From CAZUMH01 sp964621645 (lineage in GTDB: Bacteria > Zhuqueibacterota > QNDG01 > JAGLOF01): a DNA stretch of 64,000 nucleotides. Position numbers and translations under genes: made by a program. The number at the start of each line of letters is the position of its first letter. The first letter of the stretch is position 1. The stretch covers positions 37,587 through 101,586 of the forward strand of contig CAZUMH010000001.1 of NCBI GenBank assembly GCA_964621645.1, given 5' to 3'. Below the pieces are notes generated by a model that had not been told where the DNA came from, made no database searches, and saw only the letters and a list, made by a program, of their open reading frames with translations. This document shows, piece after piece, positions 16,904 through 24,767 of this stretch.

Positions 16904-18205
16904 CTATTTTTCTTTTTCCTGTTTTTCTTTTAACTGCTTCTCTTTTTCCTGACTGTCATGCTGCCATTTTTTATACTTTTCGTCAAGCAGCTGCAGTTTT
17001 TTCTTTACTGCATCCCGCTCTTCATCGGTCTCAGCATCTTTGTATTTCTGCTCCAGCGCCGCGTGATCTTTCTTGTACATCTTTTCGTATTCGGAATCCG
17101 TAACTGTAACGGTCTTCATGTTATTTTTTTCATCCTGTTTCAGCATCTGCAGTTTCTTTTCGACCTCCGCCATCTTCTTCTTCAGCATCGCCTTCTCATC
17201 TTCGGTCTCAGCCTTTTTATATTTGGCTTTGAGTTCCTTGAGCATGGTTTCGAGCTTTTTAATCTCTTCTTTCTTCTTGGTGTCTTCATCATAGGCGGTG
17301 CTCTGATCCGTGACGGTAAGGACCGGGCCGGTCTGTGCCATTGCCTTGGTGTCGATTAAGGCTTTGGGCCGCGCAAACGCCAGGATGAGAATCGAGAATA
17401 CAGGCAAGATCAGCAGCACTCGCAGGCGTGACCATCTGCCGGATTGTTTTTTCTGCATCATGGCTATTCTCCTTCTTATTTGAGATTGATGAAAATTATT
17501 CGCCAGGCTGAAAATCCTGACGCCCACGAACCGCTCAAAAATCAGCGTCTGATAGCCTGCCCTGTCGCAGCCCTGCGCAATGACCGCTTCATCGGCAAGA
17601 AATTCGTGGGTCTCCTTGATCGCCCTTTTGTATGGCCAGACAAAAGGATTGAACCACTGTACTATTGAGTACAGTTCCGTCAGCAGAATATCTATGGTAT
17701 GATACTGCCGTATATGAACAATTTCATGGGAAATGATTTGTTCCAGGTCATTTTGATCCAGCTTGGATGTATCGAGAAAAATGAGATTGAAAAAGGTAAA
17801 ATCCGATATCCCGTTATCCGTAAAGACGAATTTATGTCCGTTCTTTTCCGTTATTCCATATTTTTTAACCAGCTTCGCAAGGTGCCCAAGGCGCAGCATG
17901 AAAATGACCAGCAGCAGGACTGCGCCCCCTATATAAACATACAGCAGGTAATCCGTGATATCGGTCCTGTATCCGGTGCCTTCATAGACGGTCTCGACGC
18001 TGTAGCCGGTAACATCCATGCTCCGGGAAAGAAATGGTGATTGCAGATGAATTGCGGGAATCAGCAGTGAAACAGGCATGGCGAGGAGTAAAAACAGCCT
18101 GTTTATTCTGAAGAATGTCTCTTTCCGCAGCAGAAGCCGGTATATCAGATAAAACAGAGCCATACTGATTCCGGATTTCAGCAGATAGATTAGTGCGGGA
18201 TTCAT
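16904..18205 (-). CDS. BlaR1-like M56 membrane metallopeptidase sensor with charged coiled-coil tail
   Basis: About 433 residues. ATG 18205 lies one base after the BlaI stop. Helices near residues 5-24, 35-55 and 88-108 precede the cytoplasmic peptidase domain with the zinc motif HEIVH (160-164) and a downstream HEFLADEAV. A last helix (VLLILPVFSILILAF) crosses the membrane near residue 285. The exported end is not a penicillin-binding domain but about 125 residues of Lys/Glu-rich coiled coil with two similar units (KAKYKKAETEDEKAMLKKKM; EQKYKDAETDEERDAVKKKL). In the BlaR1 family a signal activates the peptidase, which inactivates the paired BlaI repressor. Here the signal is unlikely to be a beta-lactam bound to an acylation site. 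Confidence 0.87.
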   Translation of the reverse strand: MNPALIYLLKSGISMALFYLIYRLLLRKETFFRINRLFLLLAMPVSLLIPAIHLQSPFLSRSMDVTGYSVETVYEGTGYRTDITDYLLYVYIGGAVLLLVIFMLRLGHLAKLVKKYGITEKNGHKFVFTDNGISDFTFFNLIFLDTSKLDQNDLEQIISHEIVHIRQYHTIDILLTELYSIVQWFNPFVWPYKRAIKETHEFLADEAVIAQGCDRAGYQTLIFERFVGVRIFSLANNFHQSQIRRRIAMMQKKQSGRWSRLRVLLILPVFSILILAFARPKALIDTKAMAQTGPVLTVTDQSTAYDEDTKKKEEIKKLETMLKELKAKYKKAETEDEKAMLKKKMAEVEKKLQMLKQDEKNNMKTVTVTDSEYEKMYKKDHAALEQKYKDAETDEERDAVKKKLQLLDEKYKKWQHDSQEKEKQLKEKQEKEK

Positions 18206-18206
18206 C

Positions 18207-18584
18207 TCAGTCCCCCTTCTTTTTCTCAATTTCCTGCTGAATGAGCCTGGCAATCTCCTCCAGTTCATTCAGATTTACCTGTTTTTCCTTGGCAAAGAAA
18301 GAGACCAGCTCCTGGTAGGAATTCTCAAAGTAGTTTTTGACAAAATTATGCAAATATTGCTTTTTATACTCATCCTCATCAATCAGGGGATAGTACTGGT
18401 GAGTGTTCCCGAAGGAGCGGTGGTCCACAAATCCCTTTTTCTGCAAAATCCGCACAATGGTGGAAACGGTGTTATACGCGGGTTTCGGTTCCTGGAGTTC
18501 TTCCAGGATATCCCTGACGAATCCTTTTCCAATGTTCCAGAGTACCCGCATGATCTGTTCTTCCGCTTTTGTCAGAGTTTTCAT
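18207..18584 (-). CDS. BlaI/MecI/CopY family transcriptional repressor
   Basis: 125 residues. ATG 18584 begins MKTLTKAEEQIMRVLWNIG; eight extra upstream codons in the frame lack a binding site. The winged helix is clear: VRDILEELQ, AYNTVSTIVRILQKKGFV with the recognition helix, and the wing near HQYYPLID. The acidic C-terminal helix is the dimer and cleavage-sensitive region of the family. The next gene, one base away, encodes the M56 peptidase expected to relieve repression. It lies 52 bases after the PD40 gene, so an operon headed by the operator at 19607-19642 is the simplest reading. Confidence 0.92.
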   Translation of the reverse strand: MKTLTKAEEQIMRVLWNIGKGFVRDILEELQEPKPAYNTVSTIVRILQKKGFVDHRSFGNTHQYYPLIDEDEYKKQYLHNFVKNYFENSYQELVSFFAKEKQVNLNELEEIARLIQQEIEKKKGD

Positions 18585-18636
18585 GGCTTTTCCCTGTATT
18601 CTAATCAATTGTTTACATCTGAACGACTTTATATCT

Positions 18637-19542
18637 TTATTGATCAGGTCTCAATCTCCCGATAAATGCCGCAGGCATCCACCACATCCCGCCATTCACA
18701 TAAAATAAATATTTACCATCAGGTGATATCCGCGGACTGAGCCCGCCTTTCTCTTTGGTTCCGCCCTCGGCCATTACCGGCGGCATCCAGTTCCCCGCTT
18801 TATCCCGGTAGCTGATGAAAATCCCCGTGATTTTCACATTTGTTTCATCAAATCGCGTAAAAACGAGGTAGGATTCATCAGGGGCGATATCAGGGCAGGT
18901 TTCGGTTGCGGGTGTGTTTATTGCCGGGCCGATGCTGACAGGTTTTGTATAGACGCCGTTAACCAGCGTCGAATAGTAGATATCGCCAATTCCCCCCTTG
19001 CCTTTCCCGCTCATATCCTGAAACTGGAAGTAGAGCGTGCCGCGATTGGATACCGAAATACTCCAATGCAAAGGGGTTTCGTTCAAAGCCATGCTCACCG
19101 GTTCTGGATCGGACCATCCTGCCGCGGTTCTTTTGCAATACCAGATGGTTTCCTTCTCCGCCGAAACAGCACCCGGCCGGAACGAGGTAAAGAATAATTT
19201 CCTGCCGTCCGGGGTGATAAAGGGATTATCATACAGGAAGGAATCATCTTTGCAGAATGTGAGTGTTTCGGGTTTGGTCCATCGCCCGTTTTCCATCCTG
19301 CTGCCCCATAGTTTCCGTACATCAGTCACTATAGCCCAGTATATTTCCTTTCCATCCGGACTGATAGCGACACTGCTGTGGTTTCTGCCGGTGGACACAA
19401 TGCCGGGAGCAAATAAAACCGGCCTGTTCACGGGAGGAGTTTGTCCCAGGTAGGGACCGGTGAGTTCGGGAAATGGCTTCTCCTGGGCATTGATGTTAAT
19501 TACCATCAATGCCATTAAGAAAACGAACCCATACCTTCTCAT
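18637..19542 (-). CDS. Exported PD40 (WD40-like) beta-propeller protein
   Basis: About 301 residues. AGGAGT nine bases before ATG 19542 sets the start; the frame extends ten codons further without a site. The signal peptide is FVFLMALMVININAQ. At least four propeller blades carry the PD40 signature: HSSVAISPDGKEIYWAI, PFITPDGRKLFFTSF, DIAPDESYLVFTRFD and RISPDGKYLFYVNGG. Such TolB-like propellers mediate protein contacts in the periplasm or on the surface. It is the first gene of the presumed operon with blaI and blaR and could bind the sensor tail or be the defended function; this is inferred from position only. Confidence 0.8.
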   Translation of the reverse strand: MRRYGFVFLMALMVININAQEKPFPELTGPYLGQTPPVNRPVLFAPGIVSTGRNHSSVAISPDGKEIYWAIVTDVRKLWGSRMENGRWTKPETLTFCKDDSFLYDNPFITPDGRKLFFTSFRPGAVSAEKETIWYCKRTAAGWSDPEPVSMALNETPLHWSISVSNRGTLYFQFQDMSGKGKGGIGDIYYSTLVNGVYTKPVSIGPAINTPATETCPDIAPDESYLVFTRFDETNVKITGIFISYRDKAGNWMPPVMAEGGTKEKGGLSPRISPDGKYLFYVNGGMWWMPAAFIGRLRPDQ

Positions 19543-19606
19543 AGTGATTTGACTCCTTCTAGACTTGATCATGAATTATTGATTGTGTCGGTTCCATTGC
19601 GCCAAT

Positions 19607-19642
19607 AACTACTGATTTAGTTTTCTAACTATTTGTTTAGTT
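19607..19642. promoter_or_regulatory. Tandem dyad operator, AACTA-N6-TAGTT twice at 20-bp period
   Basis: AACTACTGATTTAGTT (19607-19622) and AACTATTTGTTTAGTT (19627-19642) are two copies of a perfect five-base inverted repeat with a six-base spacer, separated by TTCT. The 20-base period places them on the same DNA face. They lie 65-100 bases upstream of the PD40 start, where an operon promoter should be. BlaI-family repressors bind such paired dyads as dimers, so self-regulation by the product of 18207-18584 is the favoured inference. Confidence 0.55.
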
Positions 19643-19676
19643 ATACACCAGGTATTCAGAAAAGTTTCATTTTTTT

Positions 19677-19960
19677 TTAAGTCCCCCGACATTTTATATC
19701 CACCTGCTGCAGATCAGTTATTACATCGACATCCCGTACCTCTCTCGGGAGTTCAAAACTGAACGGTTCTCCCTTTAATAACAGAAAGGGATCGTTTATC
19801 CAGATGGTGTTGTCGTTACGATGAAAAATATCAAGGAGGAGTGAAATCGGCAGACCTAATCAGCTCCCGCTGTAGTTACTGAAACCAGAAAAAACAGCAA
19901 AATCAGAAGGAGAAATTCCGTCCAGACCGTCGTGATATAGGAAGCCCTGACTTTCACCAC
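19677..19960 (-). pseudogene. Possible decayed small gene after the sulfatase
   Basis: Two open stretches abut in different minus-strand frames. One (to a TAG at 19856-19858) is hydrophobic, reading FLLLILLFFLVSVTTAGAD. The other (19859 down to a TAA at 19677) reads LGLPISLLLDIFHRNDNTIW and continues about 40 further codons with normal amino-acid content. Neither has its own good start, and a single shift at about 19857 would join them into a membrane-anchored protein of about 95 residues. This may be a frameshifted gene or chance. The remaining parts of the 19543-20009 gap hold only the operator. Confidence 0.3.
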
Positions 19961-20009
19961 TTCAATTTTCCCTAAAGGACGGCCAAACCGGAAGATGTCT
20001 CCATTTACG

Positions 20010-21560
20010 TCAGGGCAAAGCGGCCTTCCACCCCGCGTGCAGCTGTACTGCCAGTTCGTCCACCAGTATTTTCATTTCAGGATGGGAGGCCAGGTTCTCA
20101 TTTTCCTGGTCGTCGGACTGGTGATCGTAAAGCTCCACCCCCACCAGCTTCCGGCTATCCCGCTCCAGCCATTCCACATAGCGATAGCGGTCCGTCCTGA
20201 TGGCGTAGCCGATATATTCCTTGCCGTCGGGGCCCACCCAGATCCCTTCCCGCAGGAACTCGCTGAAGGCTGCGGTCTTCCAGCTTCGGTTTGGATCTTT
20301 CAGAAGCGGCTTCATACTCAGACCCTCCAGATCTCCGGGAACAGGCAGGCGGCAGAGCTGGCAGAGGGTGGGATAGATGTCCACGAACTCCACCAGGGCA
20401 TCGGAGCGCTGTCCCGGCCGGCCCACACCAGGCGCCGCTAATATCAGAGGGGCGTTGGTGTCGATCTCATAGTTGGTCATCTTGCACCAGCTGTTATGCT
20501 CGCCCAGCTTCCAGCCGTGATCGCCCCACAGCACTACGATGGTATTATCAGCCAGTCCCACTTCATCCAGCGTGTCCAGCAGCCGGCCAACCTGGGCGTC
20601 GGTGTAGCTCACCGAGGCCAGGTAACCGTGACGCAGCAGCCGGGCCTCATCATCGTTCAGGTGATCCTCGAGCGGCGTGCCGTGCTTGGAGAAATCGGTA
20701 TAACCCCGCAGTTCCCGCAGGTTGTTGATGGCCATGGTCGGTGCTTCCTTGGGCAGGAAATCGTTCTCCGCCAGCGGGATGCTGCCGCGGTCGTAGAGAT
20801 CCCAATACTTCCTGGGCGCGTTGAAGGGCAGATGGGGCCGGTAGTACCCCACGGCCAGGAAAAAGGGCTGCTTCTGATTTTTGAGCTGTTTCAGCTTTTC
20901 CACGGCCCAGTCGGTTTGGGCTCCGTCATAATAGGTATTGTCCGGTACATCAGGAGCCTCGGTGGCCTGGGCCTTGAGATAGTAGTAGCCGAAGCGGTCC
21001 TTACGGCTCTCCCCCCGCCCGGCGGCGATGATCCGTTTCTTGCGCGCCTCCTGGATGGCCCGGCCCTCCGCGCCCAGATAGACGGCATCCGGGTCGAAGG
21101 GAAAACCCTTCAGATAGGCTCGCTCGTCCCAGGATGGTTCATCTGGATAGATATTGTGAAAGATCTTGCCGATGCTGGCAGTATAATACCCATGCTGCCG
21201 GAAATACTGCGGCAGGGTGATCACATCGGGCGACACCTGACGCAGGTCGGTATGCAGATCGAGGACACCGATGGTGTCGGGCCGCTTGCCCGTGAGCAGG
21301 CTGGCCCGGGAAGGATTGCACACGGCCGACTGGCAGTAGGCCCGGGTGAAAACCGCCCCCTGGCCCGCCAGACGATCGATGTTTGGACTGATGACGTAGT
21401 CCTTACCGTAGCAGCCCAGTTCGGTGCGCAGATCATCCACGGGGATAAAGAGCACGTTGGGCCGCCGTCCCGGTTTCAGAGTGGTGCAGCCCGTCAGAGC
21501 GGCAGCGGCCAGGGCCGCGGCGCTCTTCCCTATAAATGCGCGGCGATTAATGGTATTCAC
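20010..21560 (-). CDS. Sulfatase (iduronate-2-sulfatase-like, Cys-type)
   Basis: 516 residues. GTG 21560 follows AGGAAG with good spacing. The N-terminus has a twin Arg, a hydrophobic run and LTGC, so export as a lipoprotein is likely. NVLFIPVDDLR gives the metal aspartates (42-43), and CNPSRASLLTG (Cys81) is the C-x-P-S-R motif whose Cys is converted to formylglycine for catalysis. NTIVVLWGDHGWKLGEHNSW supplies further active-site residues. The pattern is closest to iduronate-2-sulfatase-type enzymes, which remove sulfate esters from sulfated glycans. No maturase (FGE or anSME) is in the window, so it must be encoded elsewhere. Confidence 0.92.
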   Translation of the reverse strand: MNTINRRAFIGKSAAALAAAALTGCTTLKPGRRPNVLFIPVDDLRTELGCYGKDYVISPNIDRLAGQGAVFTRAYCQSAVCNPSRASLLTGKRPDTIGVLDLHTDLRQVSPDVITLPQYFRQHGYYTASIGKIFHNIYPDEPSWDERAYLKGFPFDPDAVYLGAEGRAIQEARKKRIIAAGRGESRKDRFGYYYLKAQATEAPDVPDNTYYDGAQTDWAVEKLKQLKNQKQPFFLAVGYYRPHLPFNAPRKYWDLYDRGSIPLAENDFLPKEAPTMAINNLRELRGYTDFSKHGTPLEDHLNDDEARLLRHGYLASVSYTDAQVGRLLDTLDEVGLADNTIVVLWGDHGWKLGEHNSWCKMTNYEIDTNAPLILAAPGVGRPGQRSDALVEFVDIYPTLCQLCRLPVPGDLEGLSMKPLLKDPNRSWKTAAFSEFLREGIWVGPDGKEYIGYAIRTDRYRYVEWLERDSRKLVGVELYDHQSDDQENENLASHPEMKILVDELAVQLHAGWKAALP

Positions 21561-21639
21561 AGTTCTTCCTCGCTCTCAAGATTATATGACATACATTCTA
21601 TCGGAAAGCCGGACTAAAAGTACAGGAACACCGTACCAT

Positions 21640-22149
21640 TCACCCCTTCTGATACGGTTTAAGCTTCCGGTACTCATTTTCCGAGAACGTCTGATAGAGA
21701 TACGTTTCGCCCCATTTTACTCCGCGGTATTCGAATGCTCGTTTTTTCAGCTTTCTCCCGCGCCAGGTGAATCCAGCCCAGATGATGTAATAGGTCACAC
21801 CGAGGAACAGCAGTAGATAGATAATGCCTATCAGCAGCATCCAGATAGAAAATTTCATTTCGAACAAATGTGACGGGATTAAAAAGCGGATATTGTTCAT
21901 CGGTGCCACCGCCATGGTAAAAATCCAGAGAGCCGCCGCCGGCAGCGTCAAAGCGGCGATGATGCGCCCCTTCAGGTTACAGGTATGGCAGGTGGAAAAT
22001 AAATGGGACACGAAATCTCCGTATACCGTCGTCGTTTTCTCGACAGTGCCGGTGCGGTATTTAATTTCCCGGAGTTTCTTCGCGGTGTGAAAACTATGAA
22101 TCTCGCCTCCCTTGGCAATGTTCTTTTTGCATAGCGCGCATTGGGACAT
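21640..22149 (-). CDS. Membrane protein with N-terminal Cys pair, unknown function
   Basis: 169 residues. ATG 22149 lies just after a GGAGG-rich tract; a longer frame to 22191 lacks a binding site. The N-terminus MSQCALCKKN has a C-x2-C and a later STCHTCNLKG a second pair, together a likely zinc site in a cytoplasmic domain. Two strong helices follow (IIAALTLPAAALWIFTMAV; MLLIGIIYLLLFLGVTYYII), then a basic tail. No family recognised. It stands alone between the sulfatase and the methyltransferase pair. Confidence 0.65.
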   Translation of the reverse strand: MSQCALCKKNIAKGGEIHSFHTAKKLREIKYRTGTVEKTTTVYGDFVSHLFSTCHTCNLKGRIIAALTLPAAALWIFTMAVAPMNNIRFLIPSHLFEMKFSIWMLLIGIIYLLLFLGVTYYIIWAGFTWRGRKLKKRAFEYRGVKWGETYLYQTFSENEYRKLKPYQKG

Positions 22150-22325
22150 ATACCCCCTCCTCTCCTTCTCCCAGTTTGACTTTACGTGCATCCCCGGACG
22201 AAAATTAATGTATGGCGTCTAAATCGGAAATAAAACTTACATTCTTGATCGACAACGCCCAAATTATTCTCTTCTCCTGTGGGGATTGCCCGGTTATGTG
22301 ATGACACTTCCCGTCAGGATACAAG

Positions 22326-22967
22326 CTAATCCTTCTGCCAACAATTTATATATAATTTGAAATATATATCAATCATCTGCTCCGGATATCGAGCCGCCAG
22401 AAACTCATACTCTTTTAATACAGTAAATCCTTCTTTACCTAACCGATCCCTGATTTTCGCATCGCCGTGACGGTACATCAAGACGTCATATTCCTGTTCT
22501 GTTCCTTCTCCAATATGAATACTGTATCGATCGTCCTGTTTTTCCTTTTTCTCTTCGATGGAAAAAGCGAATATTCCGTTTGCTTTTATTATCCTGGCAG
22601 CTTCACGGAAAACTGCGGACAGATCGCTGAAAAAATTGAGTACCGCAAGGGATATGATGTTATCAAAGGATGTGCCGGGAAAAGGATAAGGTGCCTTCAA
22701 TAGGTCATGCCGGATAAGCGTTCCCGAAAATTTCTTTTTACGGCATTCTTCAAGCATATCAGGGGAACTGTCAAACCCGGAAATTTTCAACCCCGCCTTA
22801 TGGAATAACAAGGAACTTAATCCGGTACCAATCCCGATATCCAGGAGTGATTCCCCGGATTGGATATATTCATACATCAGACCGAAGAGGATCTCATGTC
22901 CGTGCCAGGCCATCTCTTCCGCCTGGCGCTCATAGGTTTCAGGATTATCTCCGCGATAATTGCTCAT
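22326..22967 (-). CDS. Class I SAM-dependent methyltransferase
   Basis: 213 residues. The ATG at 22967 overlaps the stop of the upstream gene by four bases (ATGA). Motif I is LLDIGIGTGLSSLLFHKAG, the acidic residue binding the ribose is in ISGFDSSPDM, and FDNIISLAVLNFFSD plus EAARIIKANGIFAFSIEE complete the Rossmann-type methyltransferase fold. The substrate is not indicated. The overlap ties it to a four-helix membrane protein, suggesting a membrane-related or lipid-like acceptor, which is inference. Confidence 0.85.
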   Translation of the reverse strand: MSNYRGDNPETYERQAEEMAWHGHEILFGLMYEYIQSGESLLDIGIGTGLSSLLFHKAGLKISGFDSSPDMLEECRKKKFSGTLIRHDLLKAPYPFPGTSFDNIISLAVLNFFSDLSAVFREAARIIKANGIFAFSIEEKKEKQDDRYSIHIGEGTEQEYDVLMYRHGDAKIRDRLGKEGFTVLKEYEFLAARYPEQMIDIYFKLYINCWQKD

Positions 22968-23374
22968 GCGGCCGATCCCTCTCTGCGTCTTGGTGTATAG
23001 TGCCATGAGTCAAGGATGAACAAGGGGATGAGGATAGAGATATAGGCGGGGAAATCCCAGGGATCAAAGGTGGATTCGTAAAGATGCATATATTGGGCTC
23101 CTTCGACGCAGAAGCAGAAAATCAGAAAAAGGACCACTGTTCTCCCCGGTGTAAAGAATCTTGTCCAGGGATTATCCTTCCAGGCCGTGAATAGCCCCCG
23201 GAAGAGGATGTAGCTCCACGCCGGACCAACCATGTCAAGTACATATCCTTTCCAGAAAAGCCCGAAATCGAACCAGATTGTCGCCAGTCCGGTACTGCAG
23301 AGGACAAAGAGAGCGGCGGCCCAATAGGGTGCGAATCGATCGTGTCTGTTTTTATTTCCTTCTTGGTCTGCCAA
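22964..23374 (-). CDS. Small integral membrane protein coupled to a methyltransferase
   Basis: 136 residues with four hydrophobic segments (WAAALFVLCSTGLATIWF, YVLDMVGPAWSYILF, TVVLFLIFCFCVEGAQYM, ISILIPLFIL) and a basic C-terminus (YTPRRREGSAA). Its stop overlaps the methyltransferase start by four bases, so the two are translationally coupled. No family was recognised. Confidence 0.65.
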   Translation of the reverse strand: MADQEGNKNRHDRFAPYWAAALFVLCSTGLATIWFDFGLFWKGYVLDMVGPAWSYILFRGLFTAWKDNPWTRFFTPGRTVVLFLIFCFCVEGAQYMHLYESTFDPWDFPAYISILIPLFILDSWHYTPRRREGSAA

Positions 23375-23439
23375 TCCAATAATCTCCTGTAATTGTGCAG
23401 AGGAAGGGCCGTACGGTAATAATCCCCTTTATTAATAAG

Positions 23440-24627
23440 TTATTCGATCCCGAGCGTCGCTCCCATAAGAACCACCGTGTAAGGATTCCAGGTTGACATG
23501 GTAAAATAGATAGTTGTTTCTACACTGTTGCCGGCGGCATGGTCCGGAAATTGATAAGGACCGTAGACTCCGCCCCATTCATTCTCCCGTCCCTGATCAT
23601 GGAGACTGTCACTGACACTGTTAGTCCAGCTGATGTGGATGAATTCGCCATACCCGTCATCGGTCCAGGGATCATAGAGTACCTGGGCGGCGGTCCAGGG
23701 ACCCCACGGCTCCTCGGCCGAACGAATGATCACCTGGGCGCCGGCATTATAAAGCATGAGCCAGCGGCCGATAAAGCTGTTGTAGCTCACCGAAAGCTCA
23801 CCCACCACCGGATGAGAAAAGAGCGCTACCGCGTCCGATTCACTGCTGCTCCAGAGCGGGTTGTAGGATGCGTCAAATCCTTTGAAGTAGGATATATTGG
23901 TTTTGGCGGCAATGGAAGCAGCTGGCTGGTATGCCAGATACACATCACTGGCCCGATAGGAGCCGGAACCGAAGATCACCAGGCCGTCTCCCTCGGAATC
24001 GGGAAAGCCCGGCCATAGAGAAACATCCGTCTCGACGATGGATACGTTGATGAAATGGCTGGAGGAAAAATCATAGAGCCGGGTGAAGGTGCGGCCGTCA
24101 TCATCGGAGACGGCAACGACGGACCGCCCCATAGTAACGGTTTGAGTGTGGCCGGTGGTGGCATAGAGGTACATATGTCCGTCCACGCTGACGCCCTCCA
24201 TAGGGACTTCGAAATCGGCGAGACTGACACCAGGAATCTCCACCGGACGGTAGGTGGTCAGGTTCTGTTTAATAAAGGTTAAATCGAGACCGTCGGAAAG
24301 GTCGGTGTCCAGCGTGTAGGCGATGGGATCATCCGCTTTAGGCGGAATATCACCGAAGAGCAGATACCAGCGGTCGCCGTGATGAAAACACACGCCCAGA
24401 TCGGTGAAGTAAAGCTGGTACCGCTGCCCGGTCAGATTGCGGGTCGGCGCCTGGTACTGCCGGTCGTAATCACCGATCAGCTGTTCTATTTTCTGCGGAC
24501 GGCTGAGGATTGTCAGCAGATTCGGCGCGGTCGGCGCCGACGTGGGAGTGTGTGTAGGGCAGCCGGAAGTCAGAAGAATTACCGTTACCGCCGATAAGAA
24601 GAAAATTTTATGACGAAACCGCCCCAT
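23440..24627 (-). CDS. DUF4185-type lipoprotein (propeller-like, possible glycoside-active)
   Basis: 395 residues. The signal sequence ends in the lipobox LTSGC, then a Thr/Pro-rich linker. The body has repeated blade-like units: YFTDLGVCFHHGDRWYLLFG, VEGV-type segments (VPMEGVSVDGHMYLYATTG), SVVAVSDDDGRTF, SYNSFIGRWLMLYNAG and RSAEEPWGPWTAAQVLYDPW, the DUF4185 style that structurally resembles five-bladed GH43/GH32-like propellers. A role in glycan handling at the cell surface is plausible but no catalytic residues were identified. It is a single gene between the sorted esterase and the membrane protein pair. Confidence 0.75.
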   Translation of the reverse strand: MGRFRHKIFFLSAVTVILLTSGCPTHTPTSAPTAPNLLTILSRPQKIEQLIGDYDRQYQAPTRNLTGQRYQLYFTDLGVCFHHGDRWYLLFGDIPPKADDPIAYTLDTDLSDGLDLTFIKQNLTTYRPVEIPGVSLADFEVPMEGVSVDGHMYLYATTGHTQTVTMGRSVVAVSDDDGRTFTRLYDFSSSHFINVSIVETDVSLWPGFPDSEGDGLVIFGSGSYRASDVYLAYQPAASIAAKTNISYFKGFDASYNPLWSSSESDAVALFSHPVVGELSVSYNSFIGRWLMLYNAGAQVIIRSAEEPWGPWTAAQVLYDPWTDDGYGEFIHISWTNSVSDSLHDQGRENEWGGVYGPYQFPDHAAGNSVETTIYFTMSTWNPYTVVLMGATLGIE

Positions 24628-24767
24628 AACAGTTTCCTTGTAATGATTTTCATTCCGCAGAGGATTTTATCCCAACTGGATCAACAAAATAACCGGATTA
24701 TTTCCTGCTGCTTTTATCTATTCGATGATCCGCCGGTACAATTCCTCTCGGCCTCGATTGCTCCCAT

